A DNA stretch of 64,000 nt, taken from assembly GCA_001600175.1 (NCBI GenBank), contig BCJC01000003.1, positions 1,922,001-1,986,000 of the forward strand, in the 5' to 3' direction. This document shows positions 9,787 to 21,800 of the stretch, piece after piece. Source of the stretch: Erythrobasidium yunnanense (Eukaryota; Basidiomycota; Cystobasidiomycetes; Erythrobasidiales; Erythrobasidiaceae). The notes under the pieces are model-generated. The model was not told the origin of the DNA and ran no database searches. It saw only the letters and a list, made by a program, of their open reading frames with translations. Within the stretch, counting starts at the first letter, position 1. Every line of letters begins with the position of its first letter. Made by a program: the position numbers and the translations under genes.

Positions 9787-12318
9787 ATGGGATTCTGTGG
9801 ACGATGCGGCGAGCCCGTCAAGACGGCAGCCAGATGCGCCGCCTGTGGTGGAACATCGAAAAGTACGCACGTCCAAAAATTGTCTGATAACGGCTAAGGA
9901 GTGTTCTCGCGCAGCGCCTACCAGTAACAAAGTGTTAGGTGATCGCGCCGTAACGCCAGATAACGACAGATGGTCTCGCCAATATGTCAGCAAGTCGCCC
10001 GCGACCACGCCCAAACATGCTCCCAAAACAACGACGAACGATGCGCAAACTGCTTCAAGAGCACAAGGGAACGTGTCGCGAAACAACACGCAGCATCTTA
10101 AGCTACCCGGCAGTGTTGCTCGAGCACCGTCATCATCAGCTCGATCAAATGGTATCGTTAGCGCGCTGCCTGTAGAGCAATTCGAGGAAACCATCAACAG
10201 AGCATTCGGAAGTGTTTTGGATCCTATCAACAAGCGCACAAAGTGGTCCTGCGCAAGCTGTAGTGGCCTGTTTGTTCGGGTAAGTCGCGCGCAATAGACA
10301 TCAAGATGATCTTCGCTGATCTTATTCGCATACTCTCTACAGGACCAGACGGTGTATCCTGATCCGCGTGCGAAGCAGGATGCCAGCTTGAAAGACAAGC
10401 TGTATTGTCCCGGCTGCTTCGCAGACCAGTAAGTCGAGTCCGCAAAGCTTTACAAAAGTGTTTTGACCTTACGCCTGATGTAGCTTCAGTCTCGGAGACT
10501 GTGTTGCATGCCATGGCTCGGTTCTCCCAGACGCAGCGACACCCTTCATCCATAGAAAAGACAAATTATGGCACTCCACATGTTATTCCTGCCTCTACTG
10601 CACGAAAGACCTGTCGAAGTCGCCTCAGGTGGATCTATACGGCAACCCATGCTGCGCTAGCTGCTTTGACAACGCGGCCTTCCTAAAATCTCCTACTCTA
10701 GAGACGGTGCCAGCTCTCTTGTCAGCAGATGAGCCTTCACCACCGCCAGTAGCCCAAGATAGTGATCCTAGGAAAGACAAGAACCTCAAGTTCATCGCGC
10801 CTGGTGCGAGTCGACTTGGACCCGCAGTCAACGAGTTGCGAGCCAAGCTAGAGCGGGCAGTTTTGGAAGAAGCTCCTGCTTCGAGCCCATCGCCGACGAA
10901 GAGCCACTTCACGGCTCCTTCTTTCGGTCGCACAATGTCGGAGCAGCCTGCGCGACCTACTTGGCAAAGACATCAAAGTTCTAAATCCCTTACTATTCCA
11001 GCTGCTTTCTCGCAGCCTGCATCTCCTGTACTTCCGAGCTCGCCAGTCATGCAGTCAGAAGCGCCGAAGAGCACACCACTACCACAAGGTCGCTTTCCCC
11101 GTCCTGAAAGAACTGGTAGAAGTCGATCGCTATTCGATGTTCCCTCTATTTCGCAACTCCGTCCCGTAGCTGCGGAGTCTCCCAATCCTATACGACCTGT
11201 CGCCGACAGTGCATCTGTCCTTGAGAAGCCGACGCATAATCGCTTCATTGCACCGGTTTCACCGTCAAAGCGACCGCTGCCAACGCCTCCGGCCGCAGCG
11301 AAGGAGGCACCAGAGCAGCCGAAAGCCGCGAAACTATCTGCATCACACCCTCGCAAAGTAGCTGCGGCGCCTCAGCCGCCTGCCGAAGATTCGCGCTGTT
11401 CAGGCTGCAATCTACGCCTATTCCGTACGGGAGATGGCAGCAGACTCGATGCTGTGGCCGGACCAAACAAGATCATCACTATACCCTCGTCAAAAGAAAG
11501 CTATCATGCTCGCTGCTTTACTTGCTCTTCATGCAAGAAGCAATTCGAAGATGGCGTGTTTGTAGAGCTGGACGATGGAAAGAAGGTGCATGAGCGGGTG
11601 AGGGTCATATGGTGTAATGCAGATATCTCTTGCTGATGTCGATCTTACAGTGCGCTCCGCCTAAGAAGCTGGACTTCCCTAAGGCGCCTGCAGTAATAGC
11701 GAAGATGCCTGTCCCGTCAAAGCCACAGGACGGCAAGCCTACGGGAACGGCAAGGCCTTTCCGTACTTCTATCTCATCGAGCGCTCTGGGTCAACAATAC
11801 ACTTCAGCAGCTCAAATGCAGCCATTCTCGCCTTCGAAGATCCAGATCAGATATCCTGCTACATCCACGGCTCCGAGCAAGCTGTCGAAAGCTTCTGAGA
11901 TCTTTGCGTCTCGAAGCTCGAAACAGCCTTCTCCGACATTCGGAGGTATGTTCCATTGTGCTGGGTGCGGAAGTCCCGGTAGTATGGCCGAAACGACTCG
12001 TAAGCAGCACCTTGTCGCCAATCTCCGGCACTTGTACTGATTGATGGATACTTTCAGTTGGACCGGTCGGTACACGCTTTCACCATCGCTGTCTGAAGTG
12101 CGCATGCGGAAAGAAGCTGGACAGCGGGGCGAAGAGCTTGGAGGTGCCAGTGCCTGGAGGTGGAACTAAGAGGAAGTTCGCTTGTCGCGACTGCATCGTA
12201 AGCATCCTTCCACAAGAGTCTGGGCCTATGCTGAGTTGTTCATCTACAGGACAAAGATAGATTAGCCAAGCGCAGTCTCTCAGCAGCAACTGGTCTTGCT
12301 GCTCTTCGCGCGATCTGA
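9787..12318 (+). CDS. Multi-LIM-domain protein
   Basis: Seven exons (9787-9862, 9915-10279, 10343-10428, 10484-11597, 11651-11999, 12058-12197, 12250-12318) encode about 732 residues. The N-terminus has a small zinc-ribbon-like pair (CGRC and CAAC, residues 4-21). A Cys-rich first LIM unit starts near residue 140 (WSCASC, YCPGCF) and continues into CVACHG, WHSTCYSCLYC and CCASCF. A second LIM unit lies near residue 430 (CSGCNLRLF, HARCFTCSSC, CAPP). A third, shorter unit is C-terminal (FHCAGCG, FHHRCLKCACG, CRDC). Linkers are Ser/Pro-rich and disordered. LIM domains mediate protein contacts, often at sites of actin or Rho signalling, but no GAP domain is visible. The unit arrangement resembles uncharacterised fungal LIM proteins. 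It faces the PHO91-type gene tail to tail, about 200 bp away. Confidence 0.85.
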
Positions 12319-12522
12319 CATAATAATTCTTGAAGGTTTGCTTATGCATGATTTGGTTCATTCGGCTTGCTGCTAGTCCTGAAGTCTATGTGCTCCATCG
12401 TTGTTTCTATAATCGCTCTCGTTCCCTCGTTATTCAATACTGTAAAATACAGCTGGTGTACAATGCGATCTTCGCGCGTCGTATAACTCCCGTGCGGTCA
12501 CAACACAAACCCGGATCAGTCT

Positions 12523-15500
12523 CTACAGCCCGAGCAGCTTCATGATCCTAGAAGGAGAGGGGCGGTTAGCGGAATGCAATCTGAAGGGTTAGCGATGGAC
12601 TAACCCATAGCCAAGAGTGATGATGACAGAGGTAGCCAGAAGAGAAGCGGGAATCTATATGCCATGTCAGCTAAATCCCGGGTGCAATACGCAGAAAGGC
12701 TTACCCCGGCCTTCAAGAAGTCGTTGACTGATAAATATCTATTGCCAACTTCATCCTCCAGATTGATAGCCATCAAATTAGGGAAACCAGATACGGGCAG
12801 AGCCATCCCGGCCGAACAAATAAGGGCAGTCGCCATAATGAGCAATCGAGGATGAGGAGGCTCGAGCGCTTGACCAATCTGTGCTGCAATGGGCGCGACG
12901 AGGACGGCTGCGATGGAATGCGAGACGAAAGTCGCGACTAGTAGAGCCAGTATGCTGAAGATGGCCAAGATGGGCCAGACATCGAGGCCATGGACGGCTC
13001 GCTCAAGCACAGAGTCGCTGAAGTCTCTGTCAGAAGAGTTGCGCCAGTACTACAAAGGCGGACTTACAGATCTGCAAGCAGGCCAGACGACAAGACACCC
13101 TTGCCCAGAGCGATACCGCCCATTGCGAGGAAGACAATACTCCAGGGCTATTTCGATTTGTTAATAAGGATTGGAAGCATGTAAATACGGTCTACCCACG
13201 AAGTTATCGAAGTCCTGCTTCCTCAGTATCCCCGAGCCAAAGAAGATGACGAGGGGAAGAAGAGCTATGATACCCATATCACCGACAGCGAATTCGAGTT
13301 GATGTTCGACGCATAGCAGAGCAACAGTTGCGAGCGTGACTATGCAGACGAACCATTGCGTTGGCGTGAATTTCTCCTTCGCTGGTCTGACAGTGTTGAT
13401 AGTGATTGTCTTGTCCCACTTATATAGCCAGATAAGCAGACCCCAGATCGCGAATATTGAGCATGTAGCGACTGGCAGAGCTATTGCAAACCATTGTGCC
13501 CAAGACAACGGTTCGTTCATGTAGCTTATCGAGATGAGGTTTTGCGGACTTGCGATTGGACTAGCCATGCCTCCTAGATTACTCGCTAGTGCGATTCCAA
13601 GGACGAGTGCTTTGGAGTATGTAGATCTGCTAGGCAGTGTACGGAGTATAGGCTGGATTAGGGAGAAGCAGAGTACAGGAGCAGCGACGTTACTGATCCA
13701 CATGGAAGCGAAGCACGCTACGCCCATATACGCTAGAAGGACAGTAGAAGGCTTCGTACCGGCGAATGCGAGAACGCGAGAAGCGAGGATCTTGTCGATG
13801 TTCTGCTTCGAAAGCGCACCGGCTAACGTGAAGCCGCCGACGAGAAGAACGATCGTTCCCGTGAACATCTGGCTGAAGATGAATTTGGAAGCTTCGGTCG
13901 CTGTTAGGCGTACATCTCGCCCATCTGTAGACCGGAGGACTCGAAGTACTACGATAAGGAAAGGCACCAGAAGCGAGGTAGCAAAGAGGGGGATGACCTG
14001 CAAAAGAAATCATCAGCATCAGACGCAGGAGATGTTTTGTAGATTGTGCGACTCACCTCCATTGCCCAGAAGATACTCGCCAGAACGAGGATGGCCAGAC
14101 AATTCCGTTCTTCCACTCTATCGAATGCATTGCTCGAGAGTATAGCGACGAACGCAATTATTGCGCACGCTCCTCCCACACTTTCCTTGCTCACCGCTCT
14201 CGGTATCCTGAATCTTCCTGCAAAAGTATCGACATGCGTATCTTTTGCATGTCCGTCCATTTCTTTCTGCATGACGATAGGTTTGTCCATCGCCGCTGCG
14301 TTCCTCCCGCCTCCACTAGCTTCTCCACCACCTGACCATCCTTTCCTCTCTAGACCAATCATCTCTCGCCATATCGTATTGCGCTCCCAGACTACATGCT
14401 CCCGAAGCTGGATCTTCAACTGCCGTAACGCTTCGTTCGTATCGCCCCGAGTCGATACTTTCGCATAGAGAGGGATGAGAGACTGTAAGGCGTCATCGAG
14501 ATTTGTCTGCGTCTCGGCGCTGAATGGATACGCTTGAGAAAGGGTCCCGCTCATGTATTTCTTCTGTAAGGACGATTCTGTAACTTTATCGAACTTCTTC
14601 AAGATCTTCCGGAATCCAGCTGCGAGAAGATGGTAATGTCAATATGCTTTGCAGCTCCCGCTGTGTGGAGTAAAAGCTTACTCTGATTGAGCGATATGTA
14701 CTCCTTGAGCTGGCTAAGATCTCTGAAGAGAGCTTGTATGCGTAGCTTGAATGTGATTCGCATATCGACGGCATGTCTGCTATTGCTTGACCAAATATCA
14801 TTCGCGCTTCCACCTCCAAACGACAAGGCTCTGCTCTTCCTCCTCATGAACGGACCAGGAGATACAGGTGGTAGTTGTTGTGATGACGATGATGCAGCAG
14901 GATTGCGAGACGACGAAGCTACATTGTTGACTCCGCTAGAGTTCTGCGATTGCGATTGTTGGGAAGCGGCGTCGGGCGCAGCTGCTTGCATGGTAGATTG
15001 GATCTGGCTGTCGATCTCGGCTGCTGTCTCTGGAGGTAGCTCAGCATGTTGCTCTCTGCTAGCTTCTCGCACAAGCACGTCTGTCGATGAATCGTCTGAT
15101 CCGGTGCCTGACCTCTTCCTTCCGTGCTGGCGAGTATAGGAGCTTGACTGCCTTCTCAACGTGCTTGACGGGTCTGATTCGCTCGTCCTCCGCTTACTCG
15201 TCGATCCGACGACAGACTTCAACAACTTGCTGCCTTTCTTGATGAGCCCATCTTCGTCTCCGGACTCTCCAGACTCTTCATCACTGTCATCCACTACATC
15301 TCCAAATGCTCCTTCCTCATCTACCTGCGCTACATCGTCTCGTATGCTATCGAGCTGCTCAAACAGTTCTGCCTCTTTCTTCCTGTAGAAAGTCTCGATC
15401 TTCTGTAGTTCTGCGTCGCAGTATGCTCTGAATCTCGCTGATAGAGCTTCTGAGGTCGTCGTGTCTTCTGCGCCGTCAGCGTTGGCGAGCAAACCGCCTT

Positions 15501-15781
15501 GCTCTTCGTCGCCGTTGTCGCGGCTCAGCCTGTATTGTAAAGCATCCTTTTCTGCTTTGTAGACTGCTGATTTCAAGGAGGAATAGTTGATGTAGCTGTC
15601 CTGCCAGTCTGCGAACGAGATGGTCTATCAGCATACGGAAACGTGGGTGGTCTATCCAAAGCAAGGCAAAATGCTCGCCTGAGTTTGCGTTGAAGAGAAG
15701 CTGCGAGCCATGACATGTCAGCATATCATCACATCACAATAGCTCAACCATGCCATCACCCACCTGCTGTTCGTACTTCAT
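12523..15781 (-). CDS. PHO91: SPX-domain low-affinity phosphate transporter (Pho91/Pho87/Pho90 family)
   Basis: Nine exons on the minus strand (15764-15781, 15679-15700, 14682-15608, 14057-14619, 13200-13997, 13068-13147, 12705-13017, 12605-12654, 12523-12547) encode about 931 residues. The SPX domain opens with MKYEQQLLFNANSDW and closes with TGFRKILKKFDK (about residue 325), the inositol-pyrophosphate-sensing part. A CitM/DASS-type anion permease follows from about residue 465 with 10-12 membrane spans. Its conserved blocks include SNVAAPVL, NLGGMASPIASPQN and PWSIVFLAMGGIALGKGV. In yeast this family imports phosphate or exports it from the vacuole. The long Ser-rich linker inside SPX (about residues 130-260) is unusual. 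Intron 2 (15609-15678) appears to use a GC donor. The start is fixed by the conserved MKY at the SPX N-terminus. Confidence 0.93.
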
Positions 15782-15961
15782 TTTGGCAGCAGATGGGCCA
15801 AGCACAGATGGTTGATGTTGGGGTAATCTGGATCTGGGCGTATGTCGTTGTCGCTGTCGCTCTCTATGTAGTGGTTGTAGTTCTATCGCTTCTTCGTCGT
15901 TCATTCAGCCATCATGCACATGCAGATGGGATATTGGCTCTGTCTCAAGGCGACTTCAGCG
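15782..15961. promoter_or_regulatory. Divergent promoter, PHO91-type transporter and NUP107
   Basis: Only 180 bp separate the two start codons, so both promoters must share this interval. I found no clear CACGTG or CACGTT Pho4-type site in it, so phosphate control is not shown by sequence. Confidence 0.4.
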
Positions 15962-18789
15962 ATGAACAGCGACGACGACCTTTTCGCGCTCTTCTACGAG
16001 CCATTACAGCGTGCAGTGAGACAGCAGAACAACAGCGTAGATACACCACCAGACTACTTGGACGACGAACGCGGTCTGGCTGCTTCTTGGAGCGAAGCCC
16101 TGCAGAAAGTGTAGGGCGAATCACCCAATCCAGCTGGACTTACAATCAAGATGACTGATCCGAGTACAGATCCATCACTTCGAGCGGCGACGACGGCCTC
16201 GACCCGTCCTTCCGCGAGCTCGAACAGCATACTTGGGCTTTGCTTCAAGCGCTCTACACCGAGAGGACTTCTTCCTCGGCTAACTCTAACACATCCAATA
16301 CTTCCAATGATCCCGATCCATTCTACTATACTCCTCCTTTAACGCTCGTCCAGTCGGCCATCGCAGCGAGTCCAGCACTTTCAGAGCTCAGCGTCGTCAA
16401 AGACTGGCTACACAGTACCGCCTACAACAGGTTGAACCCCGCAGAAGTCCGTAAAGGATACCTTACATACACAAAGAACAGATTGAAGCAGGCTCTGAGG
16501 ACGGGAAATAAGGCAGACTTGGGCAATCTAGTAGATACCCTCGACCCAGATGCGACGAATAGGAAGGACAGTCAAGGCAAGAGGAAGACATTGGATCCTG
16601 AAGATGCAGGATACGAGAAAGCTCTTCTGAGGACATTGTGGGAGTATGTCAGAGTCGGCGAACTCGATCAGGCGCTCGACATGTGTCGCCAGTCAGACTC
16701 GTCCTGGAGAGCAGCATCACTATCAGGCGGGAAGCTATACTCGAACGATACGCTTGCGAGAGCGCGAGCTGCCATCGCCGCGAATTCAGACGGCACAGAA
16801 AGCATGGATATTCCATCAGCAGCAGCAGCTACGGACGGCAAGCTAGTTCAAGGCAATATCCGGCGGAAACTATGGAAGAGCACCTGTCGAGCTATAGCAG
16901 ACAGCGAGCACGTCTACAGCTATGAACGCGCTCTGTACGGCGCAATCAGCGGACAGACGAAATCCGTCCTACCTGTTTGCGAGACGTGGGAGGACCATCT
17001 CTGGGTACATGTCAACAGTCTTCTCGAGACTGAGATCGATGGAATCCTCGAGAAGAACGCAAATACAAACTACTTCCTATCGTCGTCTTCAGCTGCGTCA
17101 GAGGAGGTCTCATCCTCTTCAACTGAAGAAGAAAAGAAGGAACATACATCAGTCCCACAGGCCTTGCAGAATATTTTCAATAGCCTCCTCGCGGAACCGA
17201 AGCTAAGGTTAGACGCACGCTCGCCTTTCCATGTTGCGCAATCGTGGATTATCCTCAACAAGACAAACGACCTCCTCAACACATTCGTCACGAAACTAGA
17301 AGAGAATGCTGAAAGCTTAGACGAGCCGTGAGTCGCGAGCTCAGATTGCATGTTCTGCCTTCGACTAAACTTTATCAAATGTGAAATAGGCAACTCGCAC
17401 ATCTCCTCCGCTTCTTCACCCATCTCATCCTCTTCCTCAGGCTCATCAATACCACCTCTTCGAACCCCTTACCCGAGCTCCCCGAAGCGAGTGTATCATC
17501 CATCCTCACGTCCTATCTCCGAGTTCTCCAAGCGCACTCCGCTTCTCCCGAAACAATCGCTTTCTACTCCGGCTCCCTTACACCGTCCGAAGGCATCGAA
17601 GCGTACGCTCTGTACTTATACACCGAGTTCCTCTCTGTACCCAACGATGCTCAAGGTCGACAAGCTTCCGAACGATCTGAGAGAAGGAATGCATTACTTC
17701 TCGCTAGGGAAGCGGGAGGATTAGATTTGTGCAGTACAGCGAGGAGAGTCGTGGAAATGACGCTTGCGGACGTGTATACAGACTTGCCGGATTGGGATAG
17801 TGCGAAAGCGCATTTTGGATTGGATAGCAATTCGGTGCAGGCGGGAGGCGAGGGACAGTATCCGAATTCGAGAGAGATGGAATTGATTAGGTCTATAGAA
17901 TGGTTGACGTGCGCTAAGGAGACCTATCTGGATGCGCTCACGCAGGCGAATGCTCTGATGCGGTACTTCCTATGTGAGTCACATCCGCATCTACATGCCA
18001 TGCTTTGTTAACGTATTCTTGGTATTCACAGGCGCTGGATCTCCCCACCTCGCACGCAAGATCGTGCATCAAATCCCTCCTGATCTCCTCCCTTCATCCG
18101 CTCAGATCGTAGACCAGCCAGCGCCAGAAGACGAGATATCAGAATATTTGGACTATACTTCTTTCTTCGATGCGCTGCAGCTGCATGGGCAGTTCAGTGA
18201 AGCGTGGAGCAGGCGGCCGGGTCCCAGGTGAGCCTTTCCCTGTTCCAGGGCCAAAAGATGTACTAATTGGTATTGCTCACAGTGCCAAGCAATCTGAAAG
18301 ACTGCAATACGCAGCGGGCATCGCGAATCTCGCGAATACGCTATACGACAGCATCGTCGAGCTTCTAACGAGCGAATGGCTCATCCTGCCTATCGACGCT
18401 GCCGATGCAATCGAGAGGAATCTCGATGTACAGCGACGCTTGCTTGAATTGCAGAGGATACGAGCTGCTTATATACCGGAGCTCGTCTTCCGTCTGCATC
18501 ATGCGTTGCTCGACACTGGCAAGGAATACGTGCCGAGGTGAGATTGTCCGATATTCTGACGTCCTTGCCAGCACTGAGTATGGATCGTTTCATCAGCAAC
18601 CTGCACAAAGCACTCGAGCTTTCGAATGTCGTAGCTGACGAACGATACAAGCTCTACATCGAATTCATGGGCGACGGACACTCGCAGAGCGAACAAGACA
18701 ATAGATTGAAGGAATACTTGAGCCTAGTCAGACAAGCGAGTCTGGCTTGTTTGGAAAGGCAAGGCGACGTCTTTGGCGGGAGCCTGTAA
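15962..18789 (+). CDS. NUP84: Nuclear pore protein Nup107/Nup84
   Basis: Six exons (15962-16110, 16170-17327, 17390-17973, 18032-18227, 18283-18537, 18579-18789) encode about 850 residues. The protein is alpha-helical throughout, as expected of this Y-complex scaffold. Family blocks are seen in ERALYGAISGQTKSVLPVC, TWEDHLWVHVNSLLE, WLTCAKETYLDALTQANALMR, HLARKIVHQIPPDL and EYLDYTSFFDALQLH. It would help form the outer ring of the nuclear pore (Nup107-160 / Nup84 complex) and support mRNA export. The last intron (18538-18578) is only 41 nt and ends in TGAG; its acceptor is set by frame, because the nearer CCAG leads to an early stop. The gene runs tail to tail into the THADA gene with about 50 bp between stops. 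Confidence 0.88.
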
Positions 18790-18840
18790 ATCAATACGAT
18801 AGGTGAAGCCGCCATGTTGTATGCAGGCACTTTCTACCCG

Positions 18841-21800
18841 CTACAAAATAACGGACAACGTCCGCATTCTCAAGCGCGCCTCCTCCAGCACGTCTGCTGC
18901 GATATAAGTGTTCGGACCATCACAAGCATCTTTGCTTCGCCGTCTCACTGCATGATCTTCGAGAGTTTGACTGGCTTGGAGCAGACAAGGCGCAATATCC
19001 TGGCGCTTCGCCCTCATCCCCGCAGCATGCTTTGCGAAAAGCTTCGACAACCATGCTTGGTCAACTGAGACATCCACGTAGACGTTGGTCTTCTCCACAG
19101 CGAAGAGAACGCCAGCTTGAGGTTCCATGTCTACAAGCAACGCGTCTTCGGGCCCCGTCAGCAACCGCTTGCCATCACGGAACCCGCGACTTACCTAGTT
19201 CAGCAAGAGCCTCCTCGTACATCTCGCATGCGTCCGAAGCTGTACTTGTTTCGAGCACGCGTGACCAGACACGATCCAGAGCTATTGTGCTTTGGACGGC
19301 TTGGCCATCAAAGTAGTACTTTGAAGCTATTTCAGCTGCGAGATGACGTATAGACATGTCTTCATCTTGCAGGAAGCGTACTAGCAAGCTAGCGTGCTTG
19401 TAGTCCCCGATCACAGCTGGATTGATGTAGGATAGAGCCCGGCAGCTCGACAACCTCGTTGCTTGTGACTAGATGAGACAGTGCGTCAGCGAAATTGAAG
19501 TGTCCACACGAAAGGTCTCACCTCGTCTCGGGAGCTTGGCATGATACCATCCGACCAAAGCTCTTGTATAGCCCCCTTGTTCTGTTTCGGGATAAGACGT
19601 TAGGTGGGAGCAAGAGCTTGGTAAGAGACCCTCACATCGTTCTCAAGACGCGCTAACAGAGGCAGGATGGCATCTTTAACGAACGGAGCACGGGTCTTCT
19701 TGTATATCTGCCAGACATGCAACTCGTCCATGTGCTTCAGCAGCTCTGAGGGGCAGGTTGCTAGTACCTTAGCAGCGGTTGCTGCATTTCCGAGATCCCG
19801 ATGGCCCGATCCCACGATCTGCATAATAACAGGCAGATTCTGGTGATCGGGAGCTTGGGGGTTCACTTGAAGATATGCCATCGCTTCGGCCTGAGCTGCC
19901 ACGCTACCCTGCAGCAGGTTCGTCAAGGTTGATGGGCCAACGCGGGTGAGTAGGAGTCTCGCTGCAGTCCGCTGCCAGGTGGCTTCGCTTGCACTGGAAC
20001 TTGATGTTTTGCCTAGTTGATCTCTCACAAGATCGACGGTCGAGGTGGGTACGGGATATGATGTAGCTGTCAAAATCTCGAGGCACACTGTCCGTATTGC
20101 TGGCGAATTGTTCGGCGTCAGGAGCGTGGCCAGACGCTGAATGGATGGTACTTTCCAGAAAGGTTTCAGGCGAGTCTGTCCTGAACGGTCCAAAGATGTG
20201 GAAAACTGTACTTACTCGACGCGTTCTGGGCGGGCTCGCTTGCAGTTCTGATCAGATGGAGCACTTGCAACAGCTTGCCATGAATAGCGTTCTGACATTC
20301 TGCATTGCTGAGAGCAGACAAAATCGCGTCGCATCTTTGATATGTCTGGCTGGGTGATGTGAGGCCGGTAATTGCTGCAGCTGCTGCTTCTCTGACCTAC
20401 CACAGAATTTTCAGTCATAGTATTAATTGATAATGGAGGTGTTGCCCACCTTCCATACGCTTGACGCTGAGTATGCATCCACAAGAGGAAGAAATGGCTC
20501 AATAAGAGCTTGAGCAGCTGACCTGCTGTCTGTATTCTGTAGAAGTGACAGAAGAAGGAGCGCCGAGAAGACCGATCCCAGGGCTGAACCATCTGTGTTG
20601 TTTTGATGTTTCTCGAGCTCTGCAAAAATTTTCATGTGAAGACGCTTATTCTGCTTGAAGAACTGGAAGAAAGACCGTCGCTTATGTATTGGAAGATGCT
20701 CTTTCTTTGTGCCGAAGACGCGCTGTATGAGGCCGGCGTACAGTAGTAAACTTGCATTTCGGACATCCCAGCTGTCACAAATCTGGAGGTAAGCGGGAAC
20801 CTGCGTTTTGTCAAGAAGCACTCACGTAGCGGCAGCAAAGCCTTCCACGGCTACTACGAAAGCATCTTCCAGATACGGCTTTGCAGCTTGTGCCATTTTA
20901 CTATCCAGGAAAAGCACCCGAAGTATATTAAGAGCATGAAACCTGGCAGAAACCGAAGTGCTGCCTTCGGTGCCTTCGGCATGGAGGACACCAAGCAGAC
21001 GTTGGAAGGTATATTCCAGTATCGTTGGCTGAGACGCAGAGCCGCCCAAAGCGCCCAAGACTAAGTATGGAAGCCCACCACTCCGGCGGGTCATCGGTCT
21101 CTCTTGCAGCAGGATCTGGTCGAGATTTGTTGCCATCCATTGTCGGGGCAGAGAAGCTGCTTCGCTGCGAACTTTTGACAAGGTATTGCACAACCTGCCA
21201 TATGCAGCAGACTGAATGCAACATGGCAGTCAGAAATGAGGTAAGGCCAGGTATAGAGTCCTTACTATATGTGCGACAGCACCTCTTTGCTCAATCTCGA
21301 GTAGCCAGGATTCGAATAGCCGAGCGTGGCCGCTTAATTCGCTCAACGGTATTTGCGGATCCTGCACAAAGTAGCATAGGACCGTACTGAGAACATCTCT
21401 GTATGCTCAAATAAGCCTGAGGAATGACGAGCTAAGACTGGCGCGCTTACCCGACTTCCTTCATTGCTCTCCAAGCAGCACTTAAGACGATACTTTCCGA
21501 ATCTCCATCTTCTTCAGCACCTTGATTGTCTTGTAGGATGTACGGCCGAGTCAGTGTCCGAGTAGTGTTGACAATCATAGCACATTGTAGCAGGATGTCC
21601 CTCGAAACGTTCTGCTTGTCACGCAAGAGAAGACTATATCGGAGATCAGAAAAAGACTGTGCATATGCATTCGTTGGGCTCACTTGATGGCCGATAAGCA
21701 GCCATGTAGTGGCTGGTCAGCAGCTGCCTTTACGAAGTCTTGGCTCGCATTTGCAAGCTGTCGTTTGATCAGAACCAACAGGTCTTCCAAAGTGACGGCT

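Noticed and set aside
9772-10398. 208-codon minus-strand frame over the LIM gene
   Set aside because: It is an antisense shadow; the plus-strand exons carry the Cys/His ligands and consistent splice sites.
13534-14145. 203-codon plus-strand frame over the phosphate transporter
   Set aside because: It is antisense to conserved membrane spans and has no family match.
18579-18650. Nearer acceptor (CCAG at 18567-18570) for the last NUP107 intron
   Set aside because: It shifts frame and stops soon, losing the conserved C-terminal helix reached by the TGAG acceptor.
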